Below the pieces are notes generated by a model. That model did not search any database, was not told where the DNA came from, and worked only from the letters and a program-made list of their open reading frames with translations. The translations under genes and the position numbers were made by a program. This document shows, in pieces, positions 14,763 through 21,246 of a DNA stretch of 21,246 bases (the stretch's first letter is position 1; each line of letters opens with the position of its first letter). Origin of the DNA: JAHFUI01 sp041485905 (GTDB lineage Bacteria > Acidobacteriota > Vicinamibacteria > Vicinamibacterales > CAVVIG01); contig JBGPKK010000070.1 of the NCBI GenBank assembly GCA_041485905.1, forward strand, positions 1-21,246, read 5' to 3'.

Positions 14763-16845
14763 AGGCGTGGCCCAGGCGCCTGCCGACCTGCGCCCGATGC
14801 TCGCGTCCCTGCTGGACGCACCCCTCGCCGATCCGGATCTTATTTACGAGCCGAAATACGACGGCATCCGCGCGATTGCGGAGGCCGGGCCGAAGGGCGC
14901 GGTGCGGCTGTGGTCGCGACTCGGCAACGAAAAGACGGCGCAATTTCCCGAGATCGCGGCGGCGTTGGCACACTGGGCGCGGGGTCTCCGCGCACCGGTC
15001 GTGCTGGACGGCGAAATCGTCGCGGTCGACGCGGGCGGCGAGCCAACCGGATTCCAGCAGCTTCAACGGCGCATCCACCTATCGGGTGAAAAGAGGGGAA
15101 AAAGGGGTCGGGAGTCGTTAAAAAAGGGACAGGAGTCGTTTTCTACTGCTTTCATCGCGTTCGACGTCCTCCGCGACGGCCGCACCGATCTGCGCGACCG
15201 TCCGCTGACCGAGCGGCGGGCGGCACTCGAGCGCATCTTTGGTCCCAGGGGTCCCGCGCGGTCCTCCATCTTGCGCATCAGCGAAAGCGTGCGCGGCGAC
15301 GGGATGGCGCTCTACAAACGAGCACTCGCCGACGGCTGGGAAGGGCTCATCGCCAAACACGCCGACTCGCGATACAAGTCTGGCAAGCGCACGCCCGACT
15401 GGCGCAAGCTGAAGATCGTCCACGAGCAGGAGTTCGTCATCGGCGGCTGGACCGAGCCGCGCCAGACGCGCTCGTACTTCGGCGCGTTGTTGCTCGGCGT
15501 CTACGACCGGAAGAGCCTGGTGTACATCGGCCACTCCGGAACGGGCTTCAACGAAGCGGAGCTCGCGCGTGTGATGAAGCGGCTCAAGCCCCTCGAAACG
15601 ACACAATGCCCGTTCCGCGAGCGGCCGCAGACCAACGAGCGGCCCCATTGGGTGCAGCCGAAGCTCGTGGCCCAAATCAAATTCACGGAGTGGACGGCCG
15701 ACGGCAAGCTTCGCCACCCGGTCTACCTCGGTCTCCGCGACGACAAGAAGCCCGACGATGTGCGTCGCGAACGCGTGTCGCGGCTGCACGCGGCGTCAGA
15801 GGTCCGGCTGAAGCCCACACCCACAACCCAGATCCCGGAACAGGGAACCCGGAACACAGAACGGGAAACCCAGAGCTTGATCGTGAATCAGCTTCGCGCG
15901 ATCGAGGCCAGCCGCCGCGACGGCATCGTCGTGCTGCCCGACGGCGACTGTCTGGCCGTCACCAACCTGCACAAGGTGTTCTGGCCGAAGCAGAAGCTGA
16001 CCAAAGGCGATCTCCTGCGGTATTACGCGCAAGTGGCGCCGTTGATCCTGCCCGCGGTGCAGGATCGCCCGCTCGTGATGAAGCGCTTCCCGAACGGGAT
16101 CACCGGTCAACCGTTTTATCAACACCGTGCGCCAGACACTGTGCCCCCGGGCGTACGGATCGAGCACGTGCCAGGCGAAAAGACGGTGCCGACCCGGTTC
16201 ATCGGCGGCAACCTCAAGACGCTGCTCTACATGACTCAGATCGCGGCCATCTCGCAGGACCCGTGGTTCTCGCGCGTGCGGTCGCCTGAGATCGCGGATT
16301 ACGTCGCGCTCGATCTCGATCCCGCGCCCGGCGTACCGTTCGCGCGCGTGCTGGACGTGACGCGATGGATCCGCGACGAGCTCGCGTCGATTGGCGCCAC
16401 CGGCGTTCCAAAGACCTCAGGCGCAGACGGCCTGCACGTCTACGTGCCGCTGCCGCCGGACACGCCGTACGAAGCCGGGCGCATCTTCTGTCAAATCATC
16501 GCCACGGTCGTGGCGCAAAAGCATCCGAAGATCGCGACGGTCGAGCGGAGCGTGCGCGCCAGGGGCGCGCGGATCTACGTCGACTATCTGCAGAACATTC
16601 TCGGCAAGACGCTGGCGACGGCGTACAGCGCCAGGGCCAGCAGCTGGGCCGGCGTGTCAACGCCGCTGACATGGCGCGAGGTGGACGAGGGTGTCCGCCG
16701 CGAGGACTTCACGATCGAAACGATGCCGGAGCGAATTCGGAAGGTGGGCGATCTCTGGAAGGCGCTCAGAATGTCGAAAGGGATCGACCTCTCCAGGGTC
16801 TCCAAGTACGCGCAGCCTGGTCGGCAAGGTAAGTCTGGCAAGTGA
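14743..16845 (+). CDS. ligD: ATP-dependent DNA ligase D (ligase-polymerase form)
   Basis: The bacterial non-homologous end-joining enzyme, which fills and seals double-strand breaks together with Ku. The 700-residue protein has the ligase first and the polymerase/primase last, without the 3'-phosphoesterase domain. The ligase has the adenylated Lys38 in EPKYDGIRA, LDGEIVAVD (88-96), FIAFDVLR and EGLIAKHADSRYKSG, then an OB fold. The polymerase domain begins near 395 (NLHKVFWPKQKLTKGDLL) and has the metal-binding LDLDPAPG (about 521-528), TSGADGLHVYVPL (about 558) and the third Asp in RIYVDYLQN (about 611). Two short stretches interrupt the family pattern: a Lys/Arg/Glu-rich insert at 114-133 and a Thr/Glu-rich linker at about 357-378. 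GTG 14767 is an alternative start. No ku gene is in the window. Confidence 0.93.
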   Translation: MTVTPSRGVAQAPADLRPMLASLLDAPLADPDLIYEPKYDGIRAIAEAGPKGAVRLWSRLGNEKTAQFPEIAAALAHWARGLRAPVVLDGEIVAVDAGGEPTGFQQLQRRIHLSGEKRGKRGRESLKKGQESFSTAFIAFDVLRDGRTDLRDRPLTERRAALERIFGPRGPARSSILRISESVRGDGMALYKRALADGWEGLIAKHADSRYKSGKRTPDWRKLKIVHEQEFVIGGWTEPRQTRSYFGALLLGVYDRKSLVYIGHSGTGFNEAELARVMKRLKPLETTQCPFRERPQTNERPHWVQPKLVAQIKFTEWTADGKLRHPVYLGLRDDKKPDDVRRERVSRLHAASEVRLKPTPTTQIPEQGTRNTERETQSLIVNQLRAIEASRRDGIVVLPDGDCLAVTNLHKVFWPKQKLTKGDLLRYYAQVAPLILPAVQDRPLVMKRFPNGITGQPFYQHRAPDTVPPGVRIEHVPGEKTVPTRFIGGNLKTLLYMTQIAAISQDPWFSRVRSPEIADYVALDLDPAPGVPFARVLDVTRWIRDELASIGATGVPKTSGADGLHVYVPLPPDTPYEAGRIFCQIIATVVAQKHPKIATVERSVRARGARIYVDYLQNILGKTLATAYSARASSWAGVSTPLTWREVDEGVRREDFTIETMPERIRKVGDLWKALRMSKGIDLSRVSKYAQPGRQGKSGK
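15099..15142 (+). repeat. Two tandem 22-bp units inside ligD
   Basis: Unit 1 (15099-15120) and unit 2 (15121-15142) share the plan A-run, GGG(G), (T/A)C(G/A)GGAGTCGTT; both contain GGAGTCGTT. The purine-rich DNA is unlike the surrounding codon use. It encodes roughly residues 120-133, directly before FIAFDVLR, where most ligases have a short loop. The reading frame is kept. Confidence 0.6.
15811..15876 (+). repeat. Low-complexity GGGAAC/CGGAAC repeat in the LigD interdomain linker
   Basis: The DNA from about 15830 is a run of related short words (CCCGGAACA, GGGAACCCGGAACA, GAACGGGAAACC). It encodes a Thr/Glu/Pro/Arg-rich linker between the ligase and polymerase domains. Such degenerate words are usually found between genes, so this looks like intergenic-type repeat DNA taken into the coding frame. 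Confidence 0.45.
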
Positions 16846-16899
16846 GGCGCGTAAGGCACACGCCCACCCGACCCGCCAGTTGCGCATTACGCGCCGAAA

Positions 16900-16927
16900 T
16901 TGCGCGGATTGCGGGGCGCGGTAAGAT
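16900..16927 (+). promoter_or_regulatory. Predicted sigma-70-type promoter
   Basis: TTGCGC (16900-16905), 16 bases, then TAAGAT (16922-16927), 25 bases before the ATG at 16953. A strong ribosome site GGAGG (around 16941-16945) follows at normal spacing. This promoter would serve the intact 'PDLQG' gene and the small basic protein after it. Confidence 0.5.
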
Positions 16928-16952
16928 ACGTCCGGCAATTGGAGGCTCTCAG

Positions 16953-18053
16953 ATGAAGTGTCGAGCGCTCGCTCTGTCGACGACCGCCGTCGCAACCGCT
17001 GTTGTCGCGGTGTTTCCGGTGATCGTCGCGGCCCAGGGCCGACAGGTTCCCGCCGAGACGGCAGCGGCGGCAAAGAAGATCAAAGGTTGGACGCCGCCGC
17101 GGACGCCCTGGGGTCACCCGGACCTGCAGGGTATCTGGACCAGCGACGACATGCGAAGCGTCCCGACGCAACGGGCCGATTCGGTCGCCGGACGCACGTC
17201 GTTGACACCCGAGGAGTTCGCCCGGCGAGCCACCGGAGACGAAGGGTCGAGAGATCGAGCCGTCAACAAGGAAACCGTGCTTCGCAACGAATGGGGAATC
17301 CGGACGTTTGGCTATACATCGCTTGTGACCGATCCGGCCGACGGCAGAATTCCTCCCATGACACCAGAGGCACTCAAGCGCGCCGCACCTCGAGACGGAG
17401 GAACCTTTGGTCCCGGTCCGTTCAACGGGCCTGAAGACTTCACGCTGTACGATCGCTGCGTCACCCGCGGCGTGATCGGTTCCCTTCTGCCCGTCCTTTA
17501 CGGCAATGGCCTCCGAATCGTCCAGACGCCTGAGTACGTGGTGATCAGCTACGAGATGATCCACGACACCCGCATCATCCCGCTCGACGGTCGTCCTCAT
17601 GCGGGATCGAAGATCCGGCAATACCTGGGAGATTCGCGCGGGCGGTGGGACGGCAACTCGCTGGTGGTCGAGACGACGAATTTCACCGATCAGACCAGCC
17701 TGGGCGCCAACGGCAACGGCGTGCGCCACAGCGACAAAATGCGTCTGACCGAGCGGTTCACGCGCATCGATCCTCAGATGATCGATTACGAGGCGACAAT
17801 CGACGATCCCGTTTCCTACGCGCGGCCGTGGACGCTGAGGCTCACCATCACGACGCAGCCGGATTACCAGCTGTACGAGTACGCGTGCCACGAAGGAAAC
17901 GGCGCGGTCAAATACGCGCTGAGCGGAGAACGGGCGTACGAGAAATCGGTCGCCGACGCCGTCGCCAAAGGGCTGCCCATCCCGAGGCGCGATACCGGAA
18001 GCCCATACGGTCCGCCGGCGCCGGGCGTCGAGCCGGTCAAAATTTCGGAGTAG
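16953..18053 (+). CDS. Exported 'PDLQG'-family protein of unknown function
   Basis: A 366-residue protein with a signal peptide (1-29: Lys/Arg start, ATAVVAVFPVIVA, then AQG). Conserved landmarks are TPWGHPDLQGIWTSDD (51-66), LTPEEFARR (84-92), DPADGRIPPMTPEA (127-140), a central NGPEDFTLYDRCV, LYGNGLRIVQTPEYVVISYE (182-201), RIIPLDGRPH, RWDGNSLVVETTNFTD (231-246), LTERFTRID and YEYACHEGN (308-316). I know of no assigned activity for this family; such proteins are typically secreted or periplasmic, and many copies per genome are common in Acidobacteriota. The ATG has a GGAGG ribosome site. It precedes a small basic protein by 16 bases. It is the undamaged relative of the pseudogene at 1830-2475 in this window. 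Confidence 0.85.
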   Translation: MKCRALALSTTAVATAVVAVFPVIVAAQGRQVPAETAAAAKKIKGWTPPRTPWGHPDLQGIWTSDDMRSVPTQRADSVAGRTSLTPEEFARRATGDEGSRDRAVNKETVLRNEWGIRTFGYTSLVTDPADGRIPPMTPEALKRAAPRDGGTFGPGPFNGPEDFTLYDRCVTRGVIGSLLPVLYGNGLRIVQTPEYVVISYEMIHDTRIIPLDGRPHAGSKIRQYLGDSRGRWDGNSLVVETTNFTDQTSLGANGNGVRHSDKMRLTERFTRIDPQMIDYEATIDDPVSYARPWTLRLTITTQPDYQLYEYACHEGNGAVKYALSGERAYEKSVADAVAKGLPIPRRDTGSPYGPPAPGVEPVKISE

Positions 18054-18069
18054 CACGGGAGGAGGATTG

Positions 18070-18426
18070 ATGGCGAAGCGTGATGTCAGGCGTACAGAGC
18101 ACAAGCTTGAAGAATTCGCGGAAGATCTCGGCCGACTTCTCGGCACGGCGCGGGCGAAAGCCGAAGGCTGGCTTGGCCAGCGGCAGACCATCGTGAAAAA
18201 CCTGACGGAACTTCGCGATACTGCAACGAAGCTTCTCACCGACCTGGGGCATCAAGCCGAACGTGTCGTTCGACGTGGACGGCCTGCAGGCTCCAGAAAT
18301 CAGCCGCAGGTGGCCAAACAGCCGGTAAGCCGGAAGAAGCGCCGGAAGATGTCAGCTGCCGCCCGCGCCAAGATTGGAGCAGCACAAAGGGCGCGCTGGG
18401 CGAAACTGAAGGCCGGGAAGAAATAG
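18070..18426 (+). CDS. Small basic protein with an AT-hook, possibly nucleoid-associated
   Basis: A 118-residue, very Lys/Arg/Ala-rich protein. Residues 1-66 are a charged helical or coiled-coil stretch (EHKLEEFAEDLGRLLG, RQTIVKNLTELRDTATKLL). Residues 67-75 (VRRGRPAGS) are a textbook AT-hook (R-G-R-P), which grips the minor groove of AT-rich DNA. The tail KMSAAARAKIGAAQRARWAK (93-112) is a motif found in other small basic proteins. Together this suggests a DNA-binding architectural or regulatory protein; that role is inference. The ATG at 18070 has a GGGAGGAGG ribosome site. A TTG three bases earlier is the other possible start. Likely co-transcribed with the upstream exported protein. Confidence 0.75.
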   Translation: MAKRDVRRTEHKLEEFAEDLGRLLGTARAKAEGWLGQRQTIVKNLTELRDTATKLLTDLGHQAERVVRRGRPAGSRNQPQVAKQPVSRKKRRKMSAAARAKIGAAQRARWAKLKAGKK

Positions 18427-18438
18427 CCTGGACCAGGC
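18426..18438. terminator. Short hairpin between convergent genes
   Basis: GCCTGGACCAGGC is a perfect inverted repeat (5-bp stem, 3-base loop) beginning at the last base of the stop codon, in the 18-bp gap between two convergent genes. It lacks a T-run, so termination activity is uncertain. Confidence 0.3.
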
Positions 18439-18444
18439 GTCGGC

Positions 18445-19767
18445 TCAGTCGCCGCGTTGCGGCGCAGCTGCGGCCAGTCCGAACAGCATCCAAGTCAAAG
18501 ACTGGAGCCTTCCACTCGCGCCACCGGTCAAGAAGAACATGTTCGTTGTCAGGTTCGATCCGAGTATCCCGACAATTGACAAGAGCAGACCGAGGGAGAG
18601 GAATGTCGGTCGTTCTCGCGCGGATCGCCAGCAGATCGCGAGAATCCTGACCCACAGGACGACATAGACGGCGCCGCCGAGCAGCCCCAACTCGGCAATC
18701 TGGTGCAACCAGAGATTGTGCGCGTGGACCCCTCGCCGCCCGTCGGCATTCAGTTCCGGGTTGTATCTGGCTTCGAATACTTCTTGAAAATTTCCCAGGC
18801 CCACTCCGCGAGCGGGATGGTCGGAAATCATCGTGAGCGTCCGCCGCCATATCTGGATCCGCATATCGTTGGTCGCGATACTCGGGTCCGGCACATACCC
18901 GCTTCCGCTCCATTTCGCTGCTGTGTCGAGCGAGATCATCGACGCCGTCAAGTACCGGAACGTCGGGTTGGCCAGGAAGAGGACCGTCCCGGCGACGGTC
19001 ACGACGGCGACCGTCCCCAGCAACCGGGTCAGCTGCGATCGCCAAGCCATCAAGCAGGCGGCGGCGAACACCACCAGGCCAACTGTCGGCCATGATGATC
19101 GAAAGTAAAGGAAAACGAGCTCGACGAGGTTAATGATGATGAGGCCTGCCGTCACAAGGAACATCGGCGCGCCGCCGATCGTTTGGAGCGCCGCGACCAA
19201 TAGTCCGAACTGAACGACGGCGAGCATGCCCAATTCAGGGTACCCGCTCCATCCTTCTGGCACCGGATATACTACCGGCCTGGTCTGAAGCCCCTGCTCC
19301 GCGTGGTAGGCGAGCGCCATCAACTCGATCAGAGCAATCGACGCCACGAGCAGGAGCAGGATCCCTTCTGATGACCGGGGGATTTTCCGCGCGAGAACGA
19401 TCGTGGCGTAGAACACTCCGACATTGCCGAGCAGTTGCAGGACGGCGATCATTATCGCGTGCGCGTTGATGGTGTTGATCGAGGTGAGCGCCACAATGAC
19501 CAGGTAGATCGCAAGCACTCGATCGATCGCCGTGGACGGCCAGCGGCCGGCGAGCAAATCGGGAAGCCAGACGAGGGCAGCCGTGACCAGGCACAGCGCT
19601 GTCAACGACAACGAGGGACCAAGCGCGAACGGATCGGGCACGTCGCCCGGCCGGACGAGCAGGATCAGGAACAGAGCAAAACAGGAGAATTTCAGAGTGT
19701 CGGCGAAGCTCGTCCAGGAGACGCGCGGCCACCAGCCGAGCCCTGACAACGACGCTGTTCTCAACAA
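18445..19767 (-). CDS. O-antigen ligase/polymerase family membrane protein
   Basis: A polytopic membrane protein of up to 440 residues with about 11-12 hydrophobic segments. The large periplasmic loop carries the Wzy/WaaL signature: Arg303 in DMRIQIWRRTLTMISDHPARGVGLGNF, then HAHNLWLHQIAELGLLGG (348-365) with the conserved His. Such proteins polymerise or transfer undecaprenyl-linked surface glycans on the outer face of the inner membrane; which of the two cannot be told. No ATG is available near the start. TTG at 19767 (or the next TTG, 19764) is the only sensible choice and leaves three bases to the divergent ATG at 19771, so its promoter must lie inside the neighbour. It forms a divergent surface-polysaccharide pair with 19771-21126. 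Confidence 0.85.
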   Translation of the reverse strand: MLRTASLSGLGWWPRVSWTSFADTLKFSCFALFLILLVRPGDVPDPFALGPSLSLTALCLVTAALVWLPDLLAGRWPSTAIDRVLAIYLVIVALTSINTINAHAIMIAVLQLLGNVGVFYATIVLARKIPRSSEGILLLLVASIALIELMALAYHAEQGLQTRPVVYPVPEGWSGYPELGMLAVVQFGLLVAALQTIGGAPMFLVTAGLIIINLVELVFLYFRSSWPTVGLVVFAAACLMAWRSQLTRLLGTVAVVTVAGTVLFLANPTFRYLTASMISLDTAAKWSGSGYVPDPSIATNDMRIQIWRRTLTMISDHPARGVGLGNFQEVFEARYNPELNADGRRGVHAHNLWLHQIAELGLLGGAVYVVLWVRILAICWRSARERPTFLSLGLLLSIVGILGSNLTTNMFFLTGGASGRLQSLTWMLFGLAAAAPQRGD

Positions 19768-19770
19768 ACA

Positions 19771-21126
19771 ATGCTCTCCAGTAAACCTGTGACTGCCAGG
19801 CAGGCCGGCACCAGATGGTCAGCATTCAGGCGCACGCCGGGTCTCGCGGTCGTCTGCTCGCTTGGACTTCTCGTCGAAGTCTACACGCTTGCATTCCACT
19901 ACACCACACACGTCGAGGCGAACGGCGCGCACCAGGTTTACCTGAAGGAATTCGGCGCGCGGATTCCGATGACGCAGACGTTTACCATGCGGAGCGACGG
20001 CCTGAAAGGCGTTCGCATTCGGGCCGCGACCAGCAAACGCTGTGACATCACGCTCGACTGGCTGCTGTTCGAAGAGCGTCAGCCTACCTCGGTCGTACCC
20101 CTCCATGGGAATCGCAAAACTCTGCGAGACGTTTCCGGCGAGACGTGGGTCGTCATGCTGTTCCCGACAATCGCGCAGTCGATCGGCAGGACCTACAGAC
20201 TGCACATTCGCGCGTTCGATGTTCAGTGCCGCGATCGAGGACGCGGTCCCGTCCAGACTTCCGACGAAGCCGCGCTCGTGGCGTCGCTCGACGACGTGAT
20301 GCCGGGAGGCTTTCTCGTCGTCGGCGGCCAGGAGAGATGGGGGGATTTGGTCTTCGACACGATCGCGGTCGGCGACACGATCCTCGGTCGGTTCATGCTG
20401 ACGAGCACCGCGGGGCCCGATGGTGCGCTTCGACGCGTGTGGCTCACGGGCGCGGCGATTGCGCTGTACAACCTCCTCCTTTTCACGTTCGTAATCCACT
20501 TCTGGCCGCGCATGCGTACGGCTCCGCAGGAGTCCGAGTCCCGCCCTTTTCGGGCGGTTGCTGCGGGGGATGGCCGTGGCCCGGTCGTCCGTTACGCGGC
20601 AGTGACCGCCGGCCTCCTCGCGGCGACAGTCGCCGTGTATGCCAGTCGCAGAGGTCATCCGGCGGTTGATCTCATCGACGAATTTCACACGGCGGAGCTG
20701 CGCGCCTCGATGGGATTGCACCAGGCGTTCAGTCTGGGGGACGCGATCATCGGTGGTGAAACAATGCGGGCGATTGCCGCTCACCCCAACAGCAAGATCA
20801 CATGGACGGTGACGATTCCGCCAGGGGCCAGGCTTCGCACCGCGATGGCCACCCTCCCCGCCGTGTGGAGTCTGCCCGGGGACGGCGTCGTGTTCCGAAT
20901 CGGCGTCGCCGAAAACGGCAGCTACTCGGAGCTCTTCGCCCACCATCTCGATCCGGCTCGGGTGCCTGCCGAGCGGCGGTGGGTGCCGATCGATCTCGAT
21001 CTGTCCCGATTTTCCGGGCATCGGGTCCGTCTGGTCCTCCAGACCGACGCATCGTTGCCAGGCCGACCATACGATCCGTTCAACGACTGGGCCCGCTGGG
21101 GAGCGCCTCGCATCGTCACCGACTGA
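19771..21126 (+). CDS. Membrane protein with extracytoplasmic beta domains, probably cell-surface glycan related
   Basis: A 451-residue protein I do not recognise. Predicted layout: helix 1 at about 24-43; an extracytoplasmic domain at about 44-220 (TQTFTMRSDGLKGVRIRAA, then WGDLVFDTIAVGDTILGRFM) resembling a carbohydrate-binding beta sandwich; helix 2 at 223-245; a cytoplasmic Arg-rich loop; helix 3 at 274-292; and a C-terminal extracytoplasmic domain (about 315-451) with strands ITWTVTIPPG, GVVFRIGVAENG, WVPIDLDLSRFSGHRVRLVLQ and a final DPFNDWARWGAPRIV. The repeated pattern 'F.I.V...G' then 'W.P...DLS.F.G..V.L.L' is typical of glycan-contact beta modules. Its divergent partner encodes an O-antigen ligase-like protein, which supports a surface polysaccharide role. 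Start: ATG 19771 or GTG 19789. Confidence 0.7.
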   Translation: MLSSKPVTARQAGTRWSAFRRTPGLAVVCSLGLLVEVYTLAFHYTTHVEANGAHQVYLKEFGARIPMTQTFTMRSDGLKGVRIRAATSKRCDITLDWLLFEERQPTSVVPLHGNRKTLRDVSGETWVVMLFPTIAQSIGRTYRLHIRAFDVQCRDRGRGPVQTSDEAALVASLDDVMPGGFLVVGGQERWGDLVFDTIAVGDTILGRFMLTSTAGPDGALRRVWLTGAAIALYNLLLFTFVIHFWPRMRTAPQESESRPFRAVAAGDGRGPVVRYAAVTAGLLAATVAVYASRRGHPAVDLIDEFHTAELRASMGLHQAFSLGDAIIGGETMRAIAAHPNSKITWTVTIPPGARLRTAMATLPAVWSLPGDGVVFRIGVAENGSYSELFAHHLDPARVPAERRWVPIDLDLSRFSGHRVRLVLQTDASLPGRPYDPFNDWARWGAPRIVTD

Positions 21127-21141
21127 TGTGCGGCCGGCGCC

Positions 21142-21246
21142 TCATCGAATCAGCCCTAGGAGTCTGCGCGGCAGAAACGCCTGCAAGGCATCGATCGCCG
21201 GGCTTTGCCAGATGAATTCACGCGCGAGCGGCGGGACCACAAGTCC
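21142..21246 (-). CDS. C-terminal end of an unidentified protein (partial)
   Basis: The minus frame from the window edge to a TGA at 21142-21144 reads LVVPPLAREFIWQSPAID, then ALQAFLPRRLLGLIR. The V-V-P-P-L-A-R, aromatic/hydrophobic, Pro-Arg-Arg-Leu tail is like the ends of some short-chain dehydrogenases or lipid-associated enzymes, but 34 residues are too few to assign. It converges on the preceding gene with a 15-bp gap. Confidence 0.5.
   Translation of the reverse strand, partial: GLVVPPLAREFIWQSPAIDALQAFLPRRLLGLIR

Noticed and set aside
16887..18239. 450-codon minus-strand ORF opposite the 'PDLQG' gene
   Set aside because: The plus strand has a promoter, a ribosome site, a signal peptide and family motifs; the minus frame has none.

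Overview
The window is GC-rich, densely coded bacterial DNA. Several traits fit a soil or sediment Acidobacteriota of the Vicinamibacteria type: two copies of an exported family carrying a 'PDLQG' motif, a DACNV-like protein, a two-domain LigD, and a small uncharacterised protein coupled to a PilT-like ATPase. This placement is inference; no rRNA or other phylogenetic marker is present.

Layout. 1-1704 (minus): a partial tRNA-Arg, a pilT-type retraction ATPase and an overlapping upstream gene made of two similar domains. 1830-5977 (plus): a broken 'PDLQG' gene overlapping an exported two-domain M16 peptidase, which overlaps an isoprenylcysteine methyltransferase-like membrane enzyme. 5978-9591 (minus): a GT-C-like membrane protein, a wrecked ABC transporter (ATPase start fused to a frameshifted permease) and a DACNV/DisA_N-like protein. 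9607-10551 (plus): an RluA-family pseudouridine synthase. 10664-11959: a tRNA-His gene split in its anticodon arm by a 1,220-bp insertion. The insertion is bounded by a 17-bp direct repeat and carries a complete, different tRNA-His plus decayed serine-recombinase and zinc-ribbon genes. 11985-13188: a small Cys-tailed protein, a GNAT acetyltransferase and an HD-GYP remnant. 13431-16845 (plus): grpE, a sulfite-oxidase-like molybdoenzyme and ligD. 16953-18426 (plus): an intact 'PDLQG' protein and a small AT-hook basic protein. 18445-21126: a divergent pair for surface polysaccharide (O-antigen ligase-like protein and a membrane protein). 21142-21246: the C-terminus of an unidentified minus-strand gene.

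The main finding is the nested tRNA-His arrangement. Removing the insertion at the repeat restores a perfect tRNA-His, while the copy inside the insertion is itself a complete tRNA-His and would replace the one destroyed. The second theme is decay: the 'PDLQG' gene, the ABC transporter (twice), the HD-GYP fragment and the recombinase all lack internal or terminal parts. This is either local genome decay or collapsed assembly, and read mapping would separate the two.
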